Positions 27,086 through 36,310 are shown, counted from the stretch's first letter. The stretch: DNA of 36,310 nt from Actinobacteria bacterium RBG_16_68_21 (GCA_001767695.1 MELR01000021.1:9400-45709), one strand, 5' to 3'. Notes: generated by a model not told the origin, from the letters alone. Numbers and translations are program-made.

Positions 27086-28311
27086 GGGGTCACCAAAGGC
27101 GGATCGGCACAGTAACGCGACGAGCCGTCCCAGTGGCCCCACGGCTCAGGGCCGTCGCTCCACGGTCGCCCATAGGTGAGGTTGCCGATCAGAGTCTCCC
27201 GCGACTCCCACACCAGCAACGCCGCCACGATGATGTTGTGTTCGGGGTTCCACGGAGTGGCATCGCCGGGCAGGGCGCTGAACCCCCGGGAGCGGGCCCG
27301 GGCGACCCGCTCCGGCCAATACACGCGTCGATGCTGGAAGAGCCCGACAACACCCTGCTCGTTGTCGGGCCCGGCGGTGGCAAAGGGGATGCCGTTGCTC
27401 TCGCACCTCATGATCACCAGGGCATTCTCGACCTGCGGTCCGACACAACCGCGGGGACCACACTTCTCGACGTCGAGCCCCCACTCGGAGAAGATCCTGG
27501 TGAGCAGGGTTCGCCACTGCCCGACACCACCGCCGGGGTCCCAGCCGTAATCGCCGGGGGTGGTGGTCGTGGTGGTCCCGAGCGTGGTGGTGGTCACCGC
27601 CGAGCCGGTCGTCGTTGTTGTCGTCGGAGACGTCGTGGTGGTGGTCGCCGCCTGGAGCGCCGCCTCCTGGGCGCGCAGCTCGGCCTCGATGGCCGCCCGG
27701 CGGGCATCCTCCTGGAGTTGCCACTCTGCGGAAATCGCCGCGTTCTCCGCCCGGGCCGCGTCCAACTCCCCGGAGCGCGCCGCAACCGCGGCCGCGGCGT
27801 CGGCCACCCGCTGCTCCTCCGTCGCCAGCTGATCCCGGGCCGCCACCTCCAGGCCGGCGAGATCGTTGGCGGAGAAGGCGAGGTTCACGACGGTTCGACG
27901 ATCACTCTCGGCAATCGCCCCCAGATAGGCCATCTTGGCGGTGAACGCCGCCACATCTTCGACGGCGAGTCGCACCGTACCCGCCCCGGCCACCATGTAC
28001 ATCCGGGCGACGCGATCGCGCACCGTCGCCGTGTTCGCAGCCGATCTCCCGGCGAGGTCGTCCTGGCGGGCGGCGATGCGCTCCAGGCTCTCCCGATACC
28101 GATCTCGATCGCCGGTCGCCCGCGCCAACTGTTGTTCGGCGAGATCCAGGGCATCGGCAGCCTGCGCTTCGGCTGCTGCCGCCGCCTCCACCTCGGCCCG
28201 GGTCACGGTGCGGGCCTCGGCAGTTCCCGAAATGGGCGCGATCGCCGCGACCGCGACGGCGAGCACCCACCACGCTGTGGCGCGCCGACGGCGCACGAAT
28301 AGTCCTGGCAT
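27082..28311 (-). CDS. secreted coiled-coil protein with Thr-rich linker and C-terminal lysozyme/transglycosylase-like domain
   Basis: Signal peptide, long Ala-rich coiled coil, TTTTTTSPTTTTTTGSAVTTTTLGTTTTTT linker, CESNGIPFATAGPDNEQGVVGLFQHRRVYWPERV...NIIVAALLVWESRETL. Confidence 0.8.
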   Translation of the reverse strand: MPGLFVRRRRATAWWVLAVAVAAIAPISGTAEARTVTRAEVEAAAAAEAQAADALDLAEQQLARATGDRDRYRESLERIAARQDDLAGRSAANTATVRDRVARMYMVAGAGTVRLAVEDVAAFTAKMAYLGAIAESDRRTVVNLAFSANDLAGLEVAARDQLATEEQRVADAAAAVAARSGELDAARAENAAISAEWQLQEDARRAAIEAELRAQEAALQAATTTTTSPTTTTTTGSAVTTTTLGTTTTTTPGDYGWDPGGGVGQWRTLLTRIFSEWGLDVEKCGPRGCVGPQVENALVIMRCESNGIPFATAGPDNEQGVVGLFQHRRVYWPERVARARSRGFSALPGDATPWNPEHNIIVAALLVWESRETLIGNLTYGRPWSDGPEPWGHWDGSSRYCADPPLVTP

Positions 28312-28357
28312 CCATCCCGATGATATGGGGGATCGAGGAACTGCGGTCGGTGTCGGT

Positions 28358-29656
28358 TCAGCGGGGCGGGATCGGCCACCACTCGGGCGCAGGGTTCTGC
28401 GCCCAGGGACTCACCCAAGCCGGGTCGTAGAGACCCTGCCCTTGCTCCCACACCGATGGGGACGCCGCACACGACACCCACTGTCCCCACGGCTGGGGGC
28501 CCTCGCCGTAGTTGGAGTAGCCACCGGAGGTCATATGGGTGGGCCCGCCGGTGCCCGGGTCGTAGTTGTCGTAGTAGTGCTCGCTGTAGAAGCTGTAGTT
28601 GAACTCGGGATACTCGATTCCGGCAATGCCCCCGAGGAACTGATGACCGGCGTTCCCGGGCGTGTCGCGCAAGAGGATCGTCTCCCGCGCCTCGTACACC
28701 AGCATCGCCGCGATCGCCATGTTCCATTCGGGATCGAACGGGTCGGCATCGGCGGGGAAACCCGGTTCGATCGCCGCGTAGTTGACGACGAGATGCTGCA
28801 CCCGGCCCCGCCAGTACAAGGGGTGGTGTTGGAAGAGCCCTGCGGTGCCCGACGCCCCGTTCTGGGAGAACGGCCAGCCGACGCTCTCGCACATCAATAC
28901 CGCCACCGCGTTCGCCCGTTGATCGGGGATGCAGAATTCGACGTCCTCCCCGGCGGCGTTGCGATGGGTGGCGCACGCCTCTTGATCCAGCCCCCAACGC
29001 GAGAAGACCTCATCCACCAACGGATACCACTCGTTGGCGACGGGATCCTCGGTGCGCACCGCGTACGTCCGATTGCGCTCGCAGCCCTTCTGGCGCGCCC
29101 CGTTGGCGCAGTAGTCGTAGCCGGTGCCGCCCCGCAGCAAGCCGTCGGGATCGTGGTCTGCCGATGACCAGTTCGACCACAGCCGGTCATACCCGGCGTT
29201 GCCGTAGATCCGGTCGGCACCGCTCTGGTCGTTGCCGGTGGTGGCATCACCCCCGTTGAGCCGGTCGTTGCCCCGGCCACCCTTCACCTTGTCGTTGCCG
29301 GATCCCCCGTTGAGATGGTCGTTCCCCGGCCCGCCCTTGATGGTGTCCCCACCCGGGCCACCGTCGGCCTGGTCCTCCCCGCCATTCCCCGCGAAGCGGT
29401 CGTCCCCGTCGCCCAGGCAGACCACATCGTCGCCGTCCGATCCGATCACCTGGTCGTCACCGCCGAGAGCCGCCACCACCTGGCCCGGCGTGGCGGTGAG
29501 GTCGATGATGTCGGCCTCGTCGGTTCCCAAGAGCGTCACGGACCGCCCGAAACAGGTGGCGTCGCCGGCCGCAGCCGGTCCTGCCACCGCGGCGAGAGCG
29601 GCACCGGCGAGCGTCACGAGGACGAAGAGCGCCGTCGGTCGGGTCAGGGATCGCAT
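28358..29656 (-). CDS. secreted RTX-type calcium-binding repeat protein with C-terminal lysozyme-like domain
   Basis: GGxGxDxx nonapeptide repeats (GGPGGDTIKGGPGNDHLNGGSGNDKVKGGRGNDRLNGG); CESVGWPFSQNGASGTAGLFQHHPLYWRGRV...NMAIAAMLVYEARETIL; signal peptide at MRSLTRPTALFVLVTLAG. Confidence 0.8.
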   Translation of the reverse strand: MRSLTRPTALFVLVTLAGAALAAVAGPAAAGDATCFGRSVTLLGTDEADIIDLTATPGQVVAALGGDDQVIGSDGDDVVCLGDGDDRFAGNGGEDQADGGPGGDTIKGGPGNDHLNGGSGNDKVKGGRGNDRLNGGDATTGNDQSGADRIYGNAGYDRLWSNWSSADHDPDGLLRGGTGYDYCANGARQKGCERNRTYAVRTEDPVANEWYPLVDEVFSRWGLDQEACATHRNAAGEDVEFCIPDQRANAVAVLMCESVGWPFSQNGASGTAGLFQHHPLYWRGRVQHLVVNYAAIEPGFPADADPFDPEWNMAIAAMLVYEARETILLRDTPGNAGHQFLGGIAGIEYPEFNYSFYSEHYYDNYDPGTGGPTHMTSGGYSNYGEGPQPWGQWVSCAASPSVWEQGQGLYDPAWVSPWAQNPAPEWWPIPPR

Positions 29657-29732
29657 CGGCTCGCCTCGTTCGGGTCGGTCAGTATCCCACTCATCGACGA
29701 GTAGTCGGCGATCCGGGTAGCTTCCAGCGGCG

Positions 29733-30143
29733 ATGACCTCGTGCCTCTTCTGCGCCATCCTTGCCGGGGACGAACCGGGGGCGATCGTCCTCGACGAACC
29801 GGAGGCCGCGGCGTTCCTCGACGTGCGGCCGCTGTTCCCGGGCCACACCCTGGTGGTGCCCCGGCTCCACGTGGCGGCCCTCCAGGACCTCCCCGATGGC
29901 CTCGGCGGCACCCTGCTGGCAACGGCCCGCCGGATCGCCGCCGCCCTGCGCACCGCACTCGGAGCGGAGGGGGCCTTCGTGGCGCTGAACGACGTCGTCA
30001 GCCAGAGCGTTCCCCATCTCCACATCCACGTGGTGCCCCGCCGCAAGGGTGATGGGCTGCGGGGCTTCTTCTGGCCGCGAACCCGCTACGACGACCCCGA
30101 ACATCTCGAGAGAATCCGCGCCGCCATCGCCGCGGCGCTGTGA
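29733..30143 (+). CDS. HIT family protein (Hint-like nucleotide hydrolase/transferase)
   Basis: CLFCAILAGDEPGAIVLDEPEAAAFLDVRPLFPGHTLVVPRLH...PHLHIHVVPRRKGDG; HxHxH motif. Confidence 0.95.
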   Translation: MTSCLFCAILAGDEPGAIVLDEPEAAAFLDVRPLFPGHTLVVPRLHVAALQDLPDGLGGTLLATARRIAAALRTALGAEGAFVALNDVVSQSVPHLHIHVVPRRKGDGLRGFFWPRTRYDDPEHLERIRAAIAAAL

Positions 30144-30158
30144 ACGGCGCGGCCGGCC

Positions 30159-31061
30159 TCAGATCGGCACGGGACGCCGGCGGCGCTGGGCGAGACCGAC
30201 CAGGGCGACCCCGGCGAGGATGATCGGCAGGCCGGCGTACGTCCAGCCTCCGACCACCTCGTTGCCCACCGTCACCCCGAGCACAACGGCGACCACCGGG
30301 TTGACATAGGCATATGAGGTCGCCACCGCGGGAGCGGTGTTTGCCAGCAGGTAGGCATAGGCGGTGTAGGCGAACAGCGAGCCAAACACCGAGAGATAGG
30401 CCACCGCCAGCCAGGCCTTCGCCCCCGGCATCGCCGCCATGCGCTCCCCTCTTGCCCACCCGAATGCCAGCAACAGGACTCCTCCGCCGAGCATCTCGGC
30501 GGCGGAGGCCATCAGCCCCTTGGGCAGTCGCATCCGCGACGAGATCACCGAGCCGAACGCCCACAGGATCGGGGACAGAATCATCAGCGCGGTCCCCACG
30601 ACGGTCGCCTGGAAGTCGCCTTCCCTGCTCAGCATCACGACGCCCGTCAGTCCGATCACCAGCCCCACCCACTCGAGACGGTTCGGCCATCGGCCGAACA
30701 CCCCACTCCACAGCGCCGCCCACAGCGGCATCACCGCCACCGCCGACGCCACCAGGCCCGAGCCCACGCCGTTGTCCTCGGCGATCGTCACGAAACCGAG
30801 TCCTCCGATGAAGAGGATTCCGCCGACGATCGTCGCCGACGCCCACTCCCGGCCGGTGGGCCAGTCCCGGCCGCGGCCCCGGGCGATGAAAGCGAGCGGC
30901 CCACCGGCCAGAAGCAGCCGCAGCCCATTCATGAGGAACGGTGGGAATCCTTCGAGCCCGTAGCGCAGTGCCAGATAGGTCGATCCCCACACGACATACA
31001 CGAGCACCAGCGACAGCGCGATGAGGGCACGGCGGTGGTCGATCGGTGAGGTGTCGGGCAT
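30159..31061 (-). CDS. EamA/DMT superfamily metabolite exporter
   Basis: ALIALSLVLVYVVWGSTYLALRYGLEGFPPFLMNGLRLLLAGGPL, ten hydrophobic segments, VNPVVAVVLGVTVGNE. Confidence 0.92.
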   Translation of the reverse strand: MPDTSPIDHRRALIALSLVLVYVVWGSTYLALRYGLEGFPPFLMNGLRLLLAGGPLAFIARGRGRDWPTGREWASATIVGGILFIGGLGFVTIAEDNGVGSGLVASAVAVMPLWAALWSGVFGRWPNRLEWVGLVIGLTGVVMLSREGDFQATVVGTALMILSPILWAFGSVISSRMRLPKGLMASAAEMLGGGVLLLAFGWARGERMAAMPGAKAWLAVAYLSVFGSLFAYTAYAYLLANTAPAVATSYAYVNPVVAVVLGVTVGNEVVGGWTYAGLPIILAGVALVGLAQRRRRPVPI

Positions 31062-31110
31062 GAGATCAGAACCCCGGAGGGCCCGCGATTGTTGCAGCTT
31101 CGCCGGAGCC

Positions 31111-32559
31111 CTACCAGGGGGCGCCGATGTACTTGGGCTCGAGGAACTCGTGGATGCCGTGGTGGGAACCCTCACGGCCCAATCCCGACTCCTTGACCCC
31201 GCCGAAGGGGGCGGACGGATCGGAGATCAGTCCTCGATTGAGCCCCACCATGCCGGCCTCGAGACGCTCGGCGACTTCCATCCCCAGGCGCTGGTCGGAG
31301 GTGAACACGAACGAGATCAAGCCCAGGTCGGTGTCGTTGGCCTGGGCGATGGCGTCGTCGAGGTCATCGAAACGCACGATCGGCGCCACCGGGCCGAAGA
31401 TCTCGGCGGCGAGGATGCCGGCGCCCCGAGCGACATCTTTGATGACCGTTGGCAGGTAGAAGTAGCCCCGGCCCGCGGGGGCCCGTCCCCCGGTGGTGAC
31501 GGTGCCGCCGGCCTCCTCCACCAGCTCGGCCACCTTGTCACGGGTGGCGGCGTTGATCAGCGGGCCGACGTCGACGCCCGGTTCCATCCCCGGGCCCACC
31601 TTGAGTGCCGCCATCGCCGCCGACAGTCGATCGGCGAACTCGTCGGCGATCGACGCGGCGACATAGAAGCGGTTGGCCGCGGTGCACGCCTCGCCGGCGT
31701 TGCGCATCTTGGCTTGCATCGCCCCCTCCACCGCGAGGTCGAGATCGGCGTCCTCCAGCACCAGGAAGGGAGCGTTGCCTCCCAGTTCCATGGAGGTGTT
31801 GAGCACCCGGGGCGCCGCCTGGGCGAGCAGCAGCTTGCCGGTCTCGGTGGATCCGGTGAACGACAGCTTGCGAACCCGGCGGTCCGCCATCATCGCCCCG
31901 ACGACCTTCCCGGAGCGAGCCGACGGCACGACGTTGATGACGCCCGGGGGGCACCCGGCTTCCTCGAACAGGTCGGCCATGGCCAGCGACGAGAGCGGAG
32001 TATCCGACGCCGGTTTGAGGACGATCGTGCATCCGGCGGCGAGCGCCGGGGCGATCTTGCGGGTGCCCATGGCGATCGGGAAGTTCCACGGGGTGACCAG
32101 CAGCGACACGCCGATCGGCTGGTTGAGGACGGAGATCCGCTTGTCGCCCGAAGGCGACCGGTACACCTCGCCCCGGTTGCGCACCGCCTCCTCGGAGAAC
32201 CACCTGAAGAACTCGGCCCCGTAGCGAACCTCGCCCATGGCGTCGGAGAAGGCCTTGCCGTTCTCGGCGACGATCAGCCCGGCGTACTCCTTCTCCCGGG
32301 ACATCATCAGTTCGAACGCTCGCCGGAGGATCTCGCCTCGTTTGCGGGGAGCGGACTCGGCCCAGCCGGGGAAAGCGGCATGGGCCGCGGTCACCGCCCC
32401 GAGTCCATCTTCCGCGGTTCCGCTGGCCACTTCGGCGACGACCTCTTCGGTGGACGGATCCCGCACCTCGATGACGGCGCCGTCGCCGGAGGCATGCCAG
32501 CCGCCGTCGACATACAGCCCGGTCTTGTGGTCCGCGATCAATCGGTCCAGCAGGGTCAT
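31111..32559 (-). CDS. gabD: NAD(P)-dependent succinate-semialdehyde dehydrogenase-like aldehyde dehydrogenase
   Basis: TPWNFPIAMGTRKIAPALAAGCTIVLKPASDTPLSS, MELGGNAPFLVLEDADL, NAGEACTAANRFYV, GLNRGLISDPSAPFGGVKESGLGREGSHHGIHEFLEPKYI typical of GabD. Confidence 0.9.
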   Translation of the reverse strand: MTLLDRLIADHKTGLYVDGGWHASGDGAVIEVRDPSTEEVVAEVASGTAEDGLGAVTAAHAAFPGWAESAPRKRGEILRRAFELMMSREKEYAGLIVAENGKAFSDAMGEVRYGAEFFRWFSEEAVRNRGEVYRSPSGDKRISVLNQPIGVSLLVTPWNFPIAMGTRKIAPALAAGCTIVLKPASDTPLSSLAMADLFEEAGCPPGVINVVPSARSGKVVGAMMADRRVRKLSFTGSTETGKLLLAQAAPRVLNTSMELGGNAPFLVLEDADLDLAVEGAMQAKMRNAGEACTAANRFYVAASIADEFADRLSAAMAALKVGPGMEPGVDVGPLINAATRDKVAELVEEAGGTVTTGGRAPAGRGYFYLPTVIKDVARGAGILAAEIFGPVAPIVRFDDLDDAIAQANDTDLGLISFVFTSDQRLGMEVAERLEAGMVGLNRGLISDPSAPFGGVKESGLGREGSHHGIHEFLEPKYIGAPW

Positions 32560-32579
32560 CGCAACCTCCGGGATCGATG

Positions 32580-33590
32580 CTAGGCCGGCCCGCCAACGCC
32601 TTCGGAAGAGCTCCCCGCGATGGCGGCCCACTCCCCCTCTCCGATGTTTCCCCCGCTCACCACCACGACGGCGGGTCCCGTGGAGGTGATCCCACCGGAC
32701 CGGATCGCAGCCACGCCGACCGCGCCCCCGCCCTCCACCCGCAGCGAGTGCGCCCGGTGCAGCCAGGAGATGGCGTCGGCGATCTCCTCCTCCGAGACCA
32801 GGACTGTCTCGTCCACCAGGCGCCGGCACATCTCCAGCGTGTGATGGTTCTCGCTGCCGAGGCCGCCGGCGAGGGCGTCGGCGAGGGTGTCCTCCTCGAC
32901 CACGGGCACGATCCGTCCGGCGCGCATGCTCTGATACATGGCGGGACCGCGATCCTGGCTGACCCCCACCACCCGGATCGCCGGGTTGATCGCCTTGGCG
33001 GCCGCGGCGATCCCGACGATCAGGCCTCCTCCCGATAACGGAACGATCAGGGTGGTCGTGTCGGGCCGCTCCTCCAGCACCTCGAGGCCAATCGTCCCCT
33101 GCCCGGCGATCACCGCCGGGTCGTCAAACGGGTGGACGAAAGTCGAACCCTCCTCGCGGACGATCTGGCGCGCCATGGCATCGGCGTCCTCCTGATCGGG
33201 GCCGGCGACGACGATGCGGGCTCCCAGCGCCTCGATGGCGGCAACCTTGAAGCGAGGCACCCGGGCAGAGAGGCAAATCGTCGCCGGCACGCCGAGCGTG
33301 CGGGCGACGTGCGCCACCGCCCGGCCGTGGTTGCCGCTCGACACCGCGACCACGCCCGCCACCCGGCGCTCCACCGGCAGGGAGAGCAGTGCATTGGCAG
33401 CACCCCTGACCTTGAACGACCCGGTCTCCTGAGAGCACTCTGCCTTGAGGAACACCGGGCTTCCCCACTCGGCCGCCAGCAGGGGCGACTCGAGCAGCGG
33501 GGTCACCCGGGCGATGCCCCGGATCCGTTCCCGCGCCGCGGCGATGTCGGCCGGCCCGGGATGGGGATCGGGCGTATCGGGGCGAACCAC
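32580..33590 (-). CDS. PLP-dependent threonine/serine dehydratase family protein (IlvA/EutB-like)
   Basis: KAECSQETGSFKVRGAANAL PLP-lysine region, AVSSGNHGRAVAHVA, VPLSGGGLIVGIAAA; GTG start at 33590 inferred. Confidence 0.85.
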   Translation of the reverse strand: MVRPDTPDPHPGPADIAAARERIRGIARVTPLLESPLLAAEWGSPVFLKAECSQETGSFKVRGAANALLSLPVERRVAGVVAVSSGNHGRAVAHVARTLGVPATICLSARVPRFKVAAIEALGARIVVAGPDQEDADAMARQIVREEGSTFVHPFDDPAVIAGQGTIGLEVLEERPDTTTLIVPLSGGGLIVGIAAAAKAINPAIRVVGVSQDRGPAMYQSMRAGRIVPVVEEDTLADALAGGLGSENHHTLEMCRRLVDETVLVSEEEIADAISWLHRAHSLRVEGGGAVGVAAIRSGGITSTGPAVVVVSGGNIGEGEWAAIAGSSSEGVGGPA

Positions 33591-33643
33591 GATTCGCAGG
33601 GTACCGGGGGCCGAGCGGCGGACTCCACGCCGAGAACACCGAC

Positions 33644-35692
33644 TCAGATGGCGGCCGGGTTGCGCCGGAAGAGGGCGGCGTCGTCGGGGCCGTCCAACTC
33701 CTCGGCAAAGCGGCGGCCATCCCACACCGCCCCGACGATCGCCCCGGGAGCGAAGGCGTCGCCGATGGCGCGCACGCTGCGCAGCCCCGCCGCCGGCCAC
33801 TCGGCGGTGCGAGCGGGCAGGTCCCGGGCGAGACCGTCGTTGGGAAGGCGCCCGGTGACCAACACCAGGACATCCGCCGGACGCCGGTCGAGCCCTCCGG
33901 TGACGACGTGTTCCACGACGACCTCGCCGGCCCGGGTTGCGGTGACGACACTATGGGCCAGGATGTCCACGCCCCCTTCGAGCAGTCGTCGGTGGACCCG
34001 GTGCTGCTCCATGGTGTTGCGGGTCCACGGTGAGACCTCCGCCTCGGCGGTGACCAGGGTGACCTCGGCTCCGGCGCGGGCGAGCAGTTCGGCGAGCACG
34101 CCCCCCAGGTAGTAGTGGTCGTCGTCGAAGAGCACGACCCGTCCCTTCGCAAGGGTGCCGCCCATGAGGTCGTCGGGAGTGAACACCGCAACGCTTCCGT
34201 CGAGGGGGATGGGATGCCGGTGATGGATACCGACGCCGCCGCGACGCCACACGGCGCCAGTCGCCACCGCGATGTGGCCGAAGCCATGGGTCAGCGCCTC
34301 GTCGGCGGTCATCTCGCTCGCCAGGTAGTACGCGACAGTGGGCAGCCGTTCGATCTGGCCGACCCGGTAATCGACCACCCGGCGCCACGCCTCGAGGCCG
34401 GGGAGACGACTCTCGGCGGCCACCCGTCCTCCGAGCTCGCCGCGGGCCTCGACTAGCACCACCTCGCATCCCCGCCGACCGGCACTCATCGCCGCCTCCA
34501 GCCCGGCCGGCCCGGCCCCCACGACGAGCACCCGCTCGGGTGGCCTGAGCGGTCGGATGGTTTCGGGATGCCAGCGGCGGCGCCACTCCTCACCCATCGA
34601 AGGGTTCTGCGTGCAGCGAATCGGCGAACTCGTCCAGTCACCGGCCACGCAGATGTTGCAGCCGATGCACTCCCGGATGTCGTCCTCACGGCCCGCGGCG
34701 ATCTTGGCGGGGAGGAACGGATCGGCGATGGAGGGCCGGGCGGCTCCTATGAAATCGAGGATTCCCTGACGCACCATGCGGCGCATCGTTTCGGGTGAGG
34801 TGAACCGCCCCACCCCGATGACCGGCTTGGAGGTCAATGCCTTGAGCCCGCGGACGTACTCCTCCTGGCCGCCTTCGGGACCGAAGCGAGAGGTGACCGA
34901 GTCGTCGGCCCACTCGCCCACCATGAAGTCCCACACGTCGGGGAGCTCGCCGATGATGGCGAGGATCTCCTCCATGTGCTCCCGGGTGGTGCCGCCATCG
35001 CCGTACAGCTCGTCGACCGCGATCCGGCAGGCGACTGCCGCGGTCCCGGCCACCTCTTCGAGCGTCTCCTCGAGGACCTCGCGCAGCAGGCGCACCCGAT
35101 TGGGCAACGACCCGCCGTACTCGTCGGTCCGATGGTTGTACCGGGGGGAGAGGAAGTGCTGCAACGTCGTCAGGGAGTGGCCGGCGTAGACGTAGACCAC
35201 GTCGTATTCCGCCTGCAGCGAACGCCGCACCGCCCCCCGATGCCACGACCGCAGGTCGGCGATGTCTGCCTTGGTCATCTCCCGGGCCTGCACCGGGGCG
35301 AACGTCCGCAGCGGCTGATGGCTCGGGCCCATGGGCGGCACCCGCGACCAGTAGTTGGGGGTCGACATGCCGCTGTGGACCAGCTCGATGGCGGCGAGCG
35401 CCCCGTGGCGGTGGATGGCGTCGGTGACCAGCCGATGAGCGGGGATGTCGGCTTCATCCCAGATGCGGCCCTCGATCGACGGGGTGATCTCGGAGGAGGG
35501 ATGGATCTCCACCTCCTCGGTGGAGACCACCGCCCACCCGCCCTCGGCCTTGACCCCGCGCATCGCCGCCAGCATCGACGGATCCCGATAGCCCATCCCG
35601 TTGCAGTGGGGCACCTGCCAGAAGCGGTTGCGGGCGACGAGAGGCCCGAAGGGAACGGCCTCGAGGAGGGGATCCAAACGAGGCACGCTCAT
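33644..35692 (-). CDS. trimethylamine/dimethylamine dehydrogenase-family flavoprotein (FMN, 4Fe-4S, Rossmann domains)
   Basis: NRFWQVPHCNGMGYRDP, VKAEGGWAVVSTEEVEIHP, CIGCNICVAGDWTSSPIRCTQNP, VLVVGAGPAGLEAAMSAGRRGCEVVLVEARGELGG, VLVTGRLPNDGL. Confidence 0.88.
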   Translation of the reverse strand: MSVPRLDPLLEAVPFGPLVARNRFWQVPHCNGMGYRDPSMLAAMRGVKAEGGWAVVSTEEVEIHPSSEITPSIEGRIWDEADIPAHRLVTDAIHRHGALAAIELVHSGMSTPNYWSRVPPMGPSHQPLRTFAPVQAREMTKADIADLRSWHRGAVRRSLQAEYDVVYVYAGHSLTTLQHFLSPRYNHRTDEYGGSLPNRVRLLREVLEETLEEVAGTAAVACRIAVDELYGDGGTTREHMEEILAIIGELPDVWDFMVGEWADDSVTSRFGPEGGQEEYVRGLKALTSKPVIGVGRFTSPETMRRMVRQGILDFIGAARPSIADPFLPAKIAAGREDDIRECIGCNICVAGDWTSSPIRCTQNPSMGEEWRRRWHPETIRPLRPPERVLVVGAGPAGLEAAMSAGRRGCEVVLVEARGELGGRVAAESRLPGLEAWRRVVDYRVGQIERLPTVAYYLASEMTADEALTHGFGHIAVATGAVWRRGGVGIHHRHPIPLDGSVAVFTPDDLMGGTLAKGRVVLFDDDHYYLGGVLAELLARAGAEVTLVTAEAEVSPWTRNTMEQHRVHRRLLEGGVDILAHSVVTATRAGEVVVEHVVTGGLDRRPADVLVLVTGRLPNDGLARDLPARTAEWPAAGLRSVRAIGDAFAPGAIVGAVWDGRRFAEELDGPDDAALFRRNPAAI

Positions 35693-35733
35693 GTCCCGAG
35701 TCTATGGGGAACCCATCACCGCGAGCGGCCCCG

Positions 35734-36303
35734 TCACCCGCAGATCGAGGTGAACTCGAGTCCCCGATCGCGGAGCCCGTCGATGATCGCCGGCAGGCTG
35801 CGGGTCGCCGCCGGGCCGGCGCCGTCGTGGAGCAGCACGATGTCTCCCCCGCTCGTGTAGCGCAGTACGTGCGCCGCCAGGTAGCCGGAGCTGGGATAGC
35901 GCCAATCCTGGGGATCGACATCCCACATCACCACCTCTTGATGCTCATCGGCGGCGACGGCGCGGATCCGTGCGCTGATCGCCCCGAACGGGGGCCGCAG
36001 GCAGCGCGGCGCCACGCCTCCGGCGGCGGCGATGTCGCGCCTTCCCCGGGCGATCTGTTCGGCGGCGGCGGCGCTGGAGTATCTGGTCAGCCAGGCGTGG
36101 CTGTGGGTGTGGTTCTGCACCGAGTGGCCCTCGCGAATCATCCGTTTGATGATTCCGGGGTAGCGGGCTGCCGCGGATCCGATCACGAAGAACGTGGCAT
36201 GGAGGTGATACTCGGCGAGCACGTCGAGCAACTGCGGGGTCCAGGTGGGGTCGGGACCGTCGTCGAAGGTGAGCGCCACGAACCGCCTCCCGGGATGCGC
36301 CAC
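35734..36303 (-). CDS. polysaccharide deacetylase (NodB homology), probably 5'-truncated by window edge
   Basis: VALTFDDGPDPTWTPQLLDVLAEYHLHATFFVIG, HTHSHAWLT, RPPFGAIS, VMWDVDPQDW, IVLLHDG. Confidence 0.93.
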   Translation of the reverse strand: MAHPGRRFVALTFDDGPDPTWTPQLLDVLAEYHLHATFFVIGSAAARYPGIIKRMIREGHSVQNHTHSHAWLTRYSSAAAAEQIARGRRDIAAAGGVAPRCLRPPFGAISARIRAVAADEHQEVVMWDVDPQDWRYPSSGYLAAHVLRYTSGGDIVLLHDGAGPAATRSLPAIIDGLRDRGLEFTSICG

Positions 36304-36310
36304 CAGCGGC

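Noticed and set aside
27550-27660. GTGGTGGTC/ACC-rich tract as a possible microsatellite or CRISPR-like repeat
   Set aside because: Explained by the poly-Thr linker coding sequence on the minus strand; no spacers or regular repeat units.
26746-28302. 518-aa plus-strand ORF opposite the coiled-coil lysozyme-like gene
   Set aside because: Shadow ORF; the minus-strand product has signal peptide, linker and domain structure.
29200-29420. Tandem repeat-like DNA (CGTTGAGNNGGTCGTTGCC)
   Set aside because: Explained by the RTX nonapeptide repeats of the 28358..29656 protein.
31021-32583. 520-aa plus-strand ORF opposite gabD
   Set aside because: Shadow ORF with no recognisable domain.
32580-33590. 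Specific call as hydroxyectoine dehydratase EutB
   Set aside because: No other ectoine utilisation genes in the window; only the broader threonine/serine dehydratase family is supported.

Overview
High-GC actinobacterial-type chromosomal window (possibly Acidimicrobiia-like; taxonomy is inference only), about 36 kb, densely packed on both strands. The main theme is amine and amino-acid catabolism. It contains a glutamate dehydrogenase, two DadA/PuuB-like FAD amine oxidoreductases, a complete Pot-type polyamine ABC transporter (potD-A-B-C order on the minus strand), an aminobutyraldehyde-type aldehyde dehydrogenase, a succinate-semialdehyde-type dehydrogenase, a tyrosine phenol-lyase-like enzyme, homogentisate 1,2-dioxygenase, a PLP-dependent dehydratase and a trimethylamine-dehydrogenase-family flavoprotein. 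Other content: an FrhB-like/KorA/KorB operon, a two-component system, two paralogous secreted lysozyme-like proteins, GalU, a HIT protein, a DMT exporter, a polysaccharide deacetylase and one tRNA-Val(TAC). No CRISPR array, transposase, integrase or phage gene was seen. Items most worth following up: (i) a perfect 18-bp hairpin inside the 5' coding end of potA; (ii) a 19-bp motif (17/19 identical) upstream of both potD and the aldehyde dehydrogenase; (iii) a translationally coupled F420-dehydrogenase-beta-like/2-oxoacid:ferredoxin oxidoreductase operon; (iv) a lysine-rich micro-ORF (KKPAA repeats) with its own RBS, leader hairpin and terminator-like hairpin; (v) a TMADH-family enzyme that keeps the covalent-FMN cysteine but differs at a substrate-bowl position. 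All calls come from reading the sequence and remembered family motifs; no searches were run.
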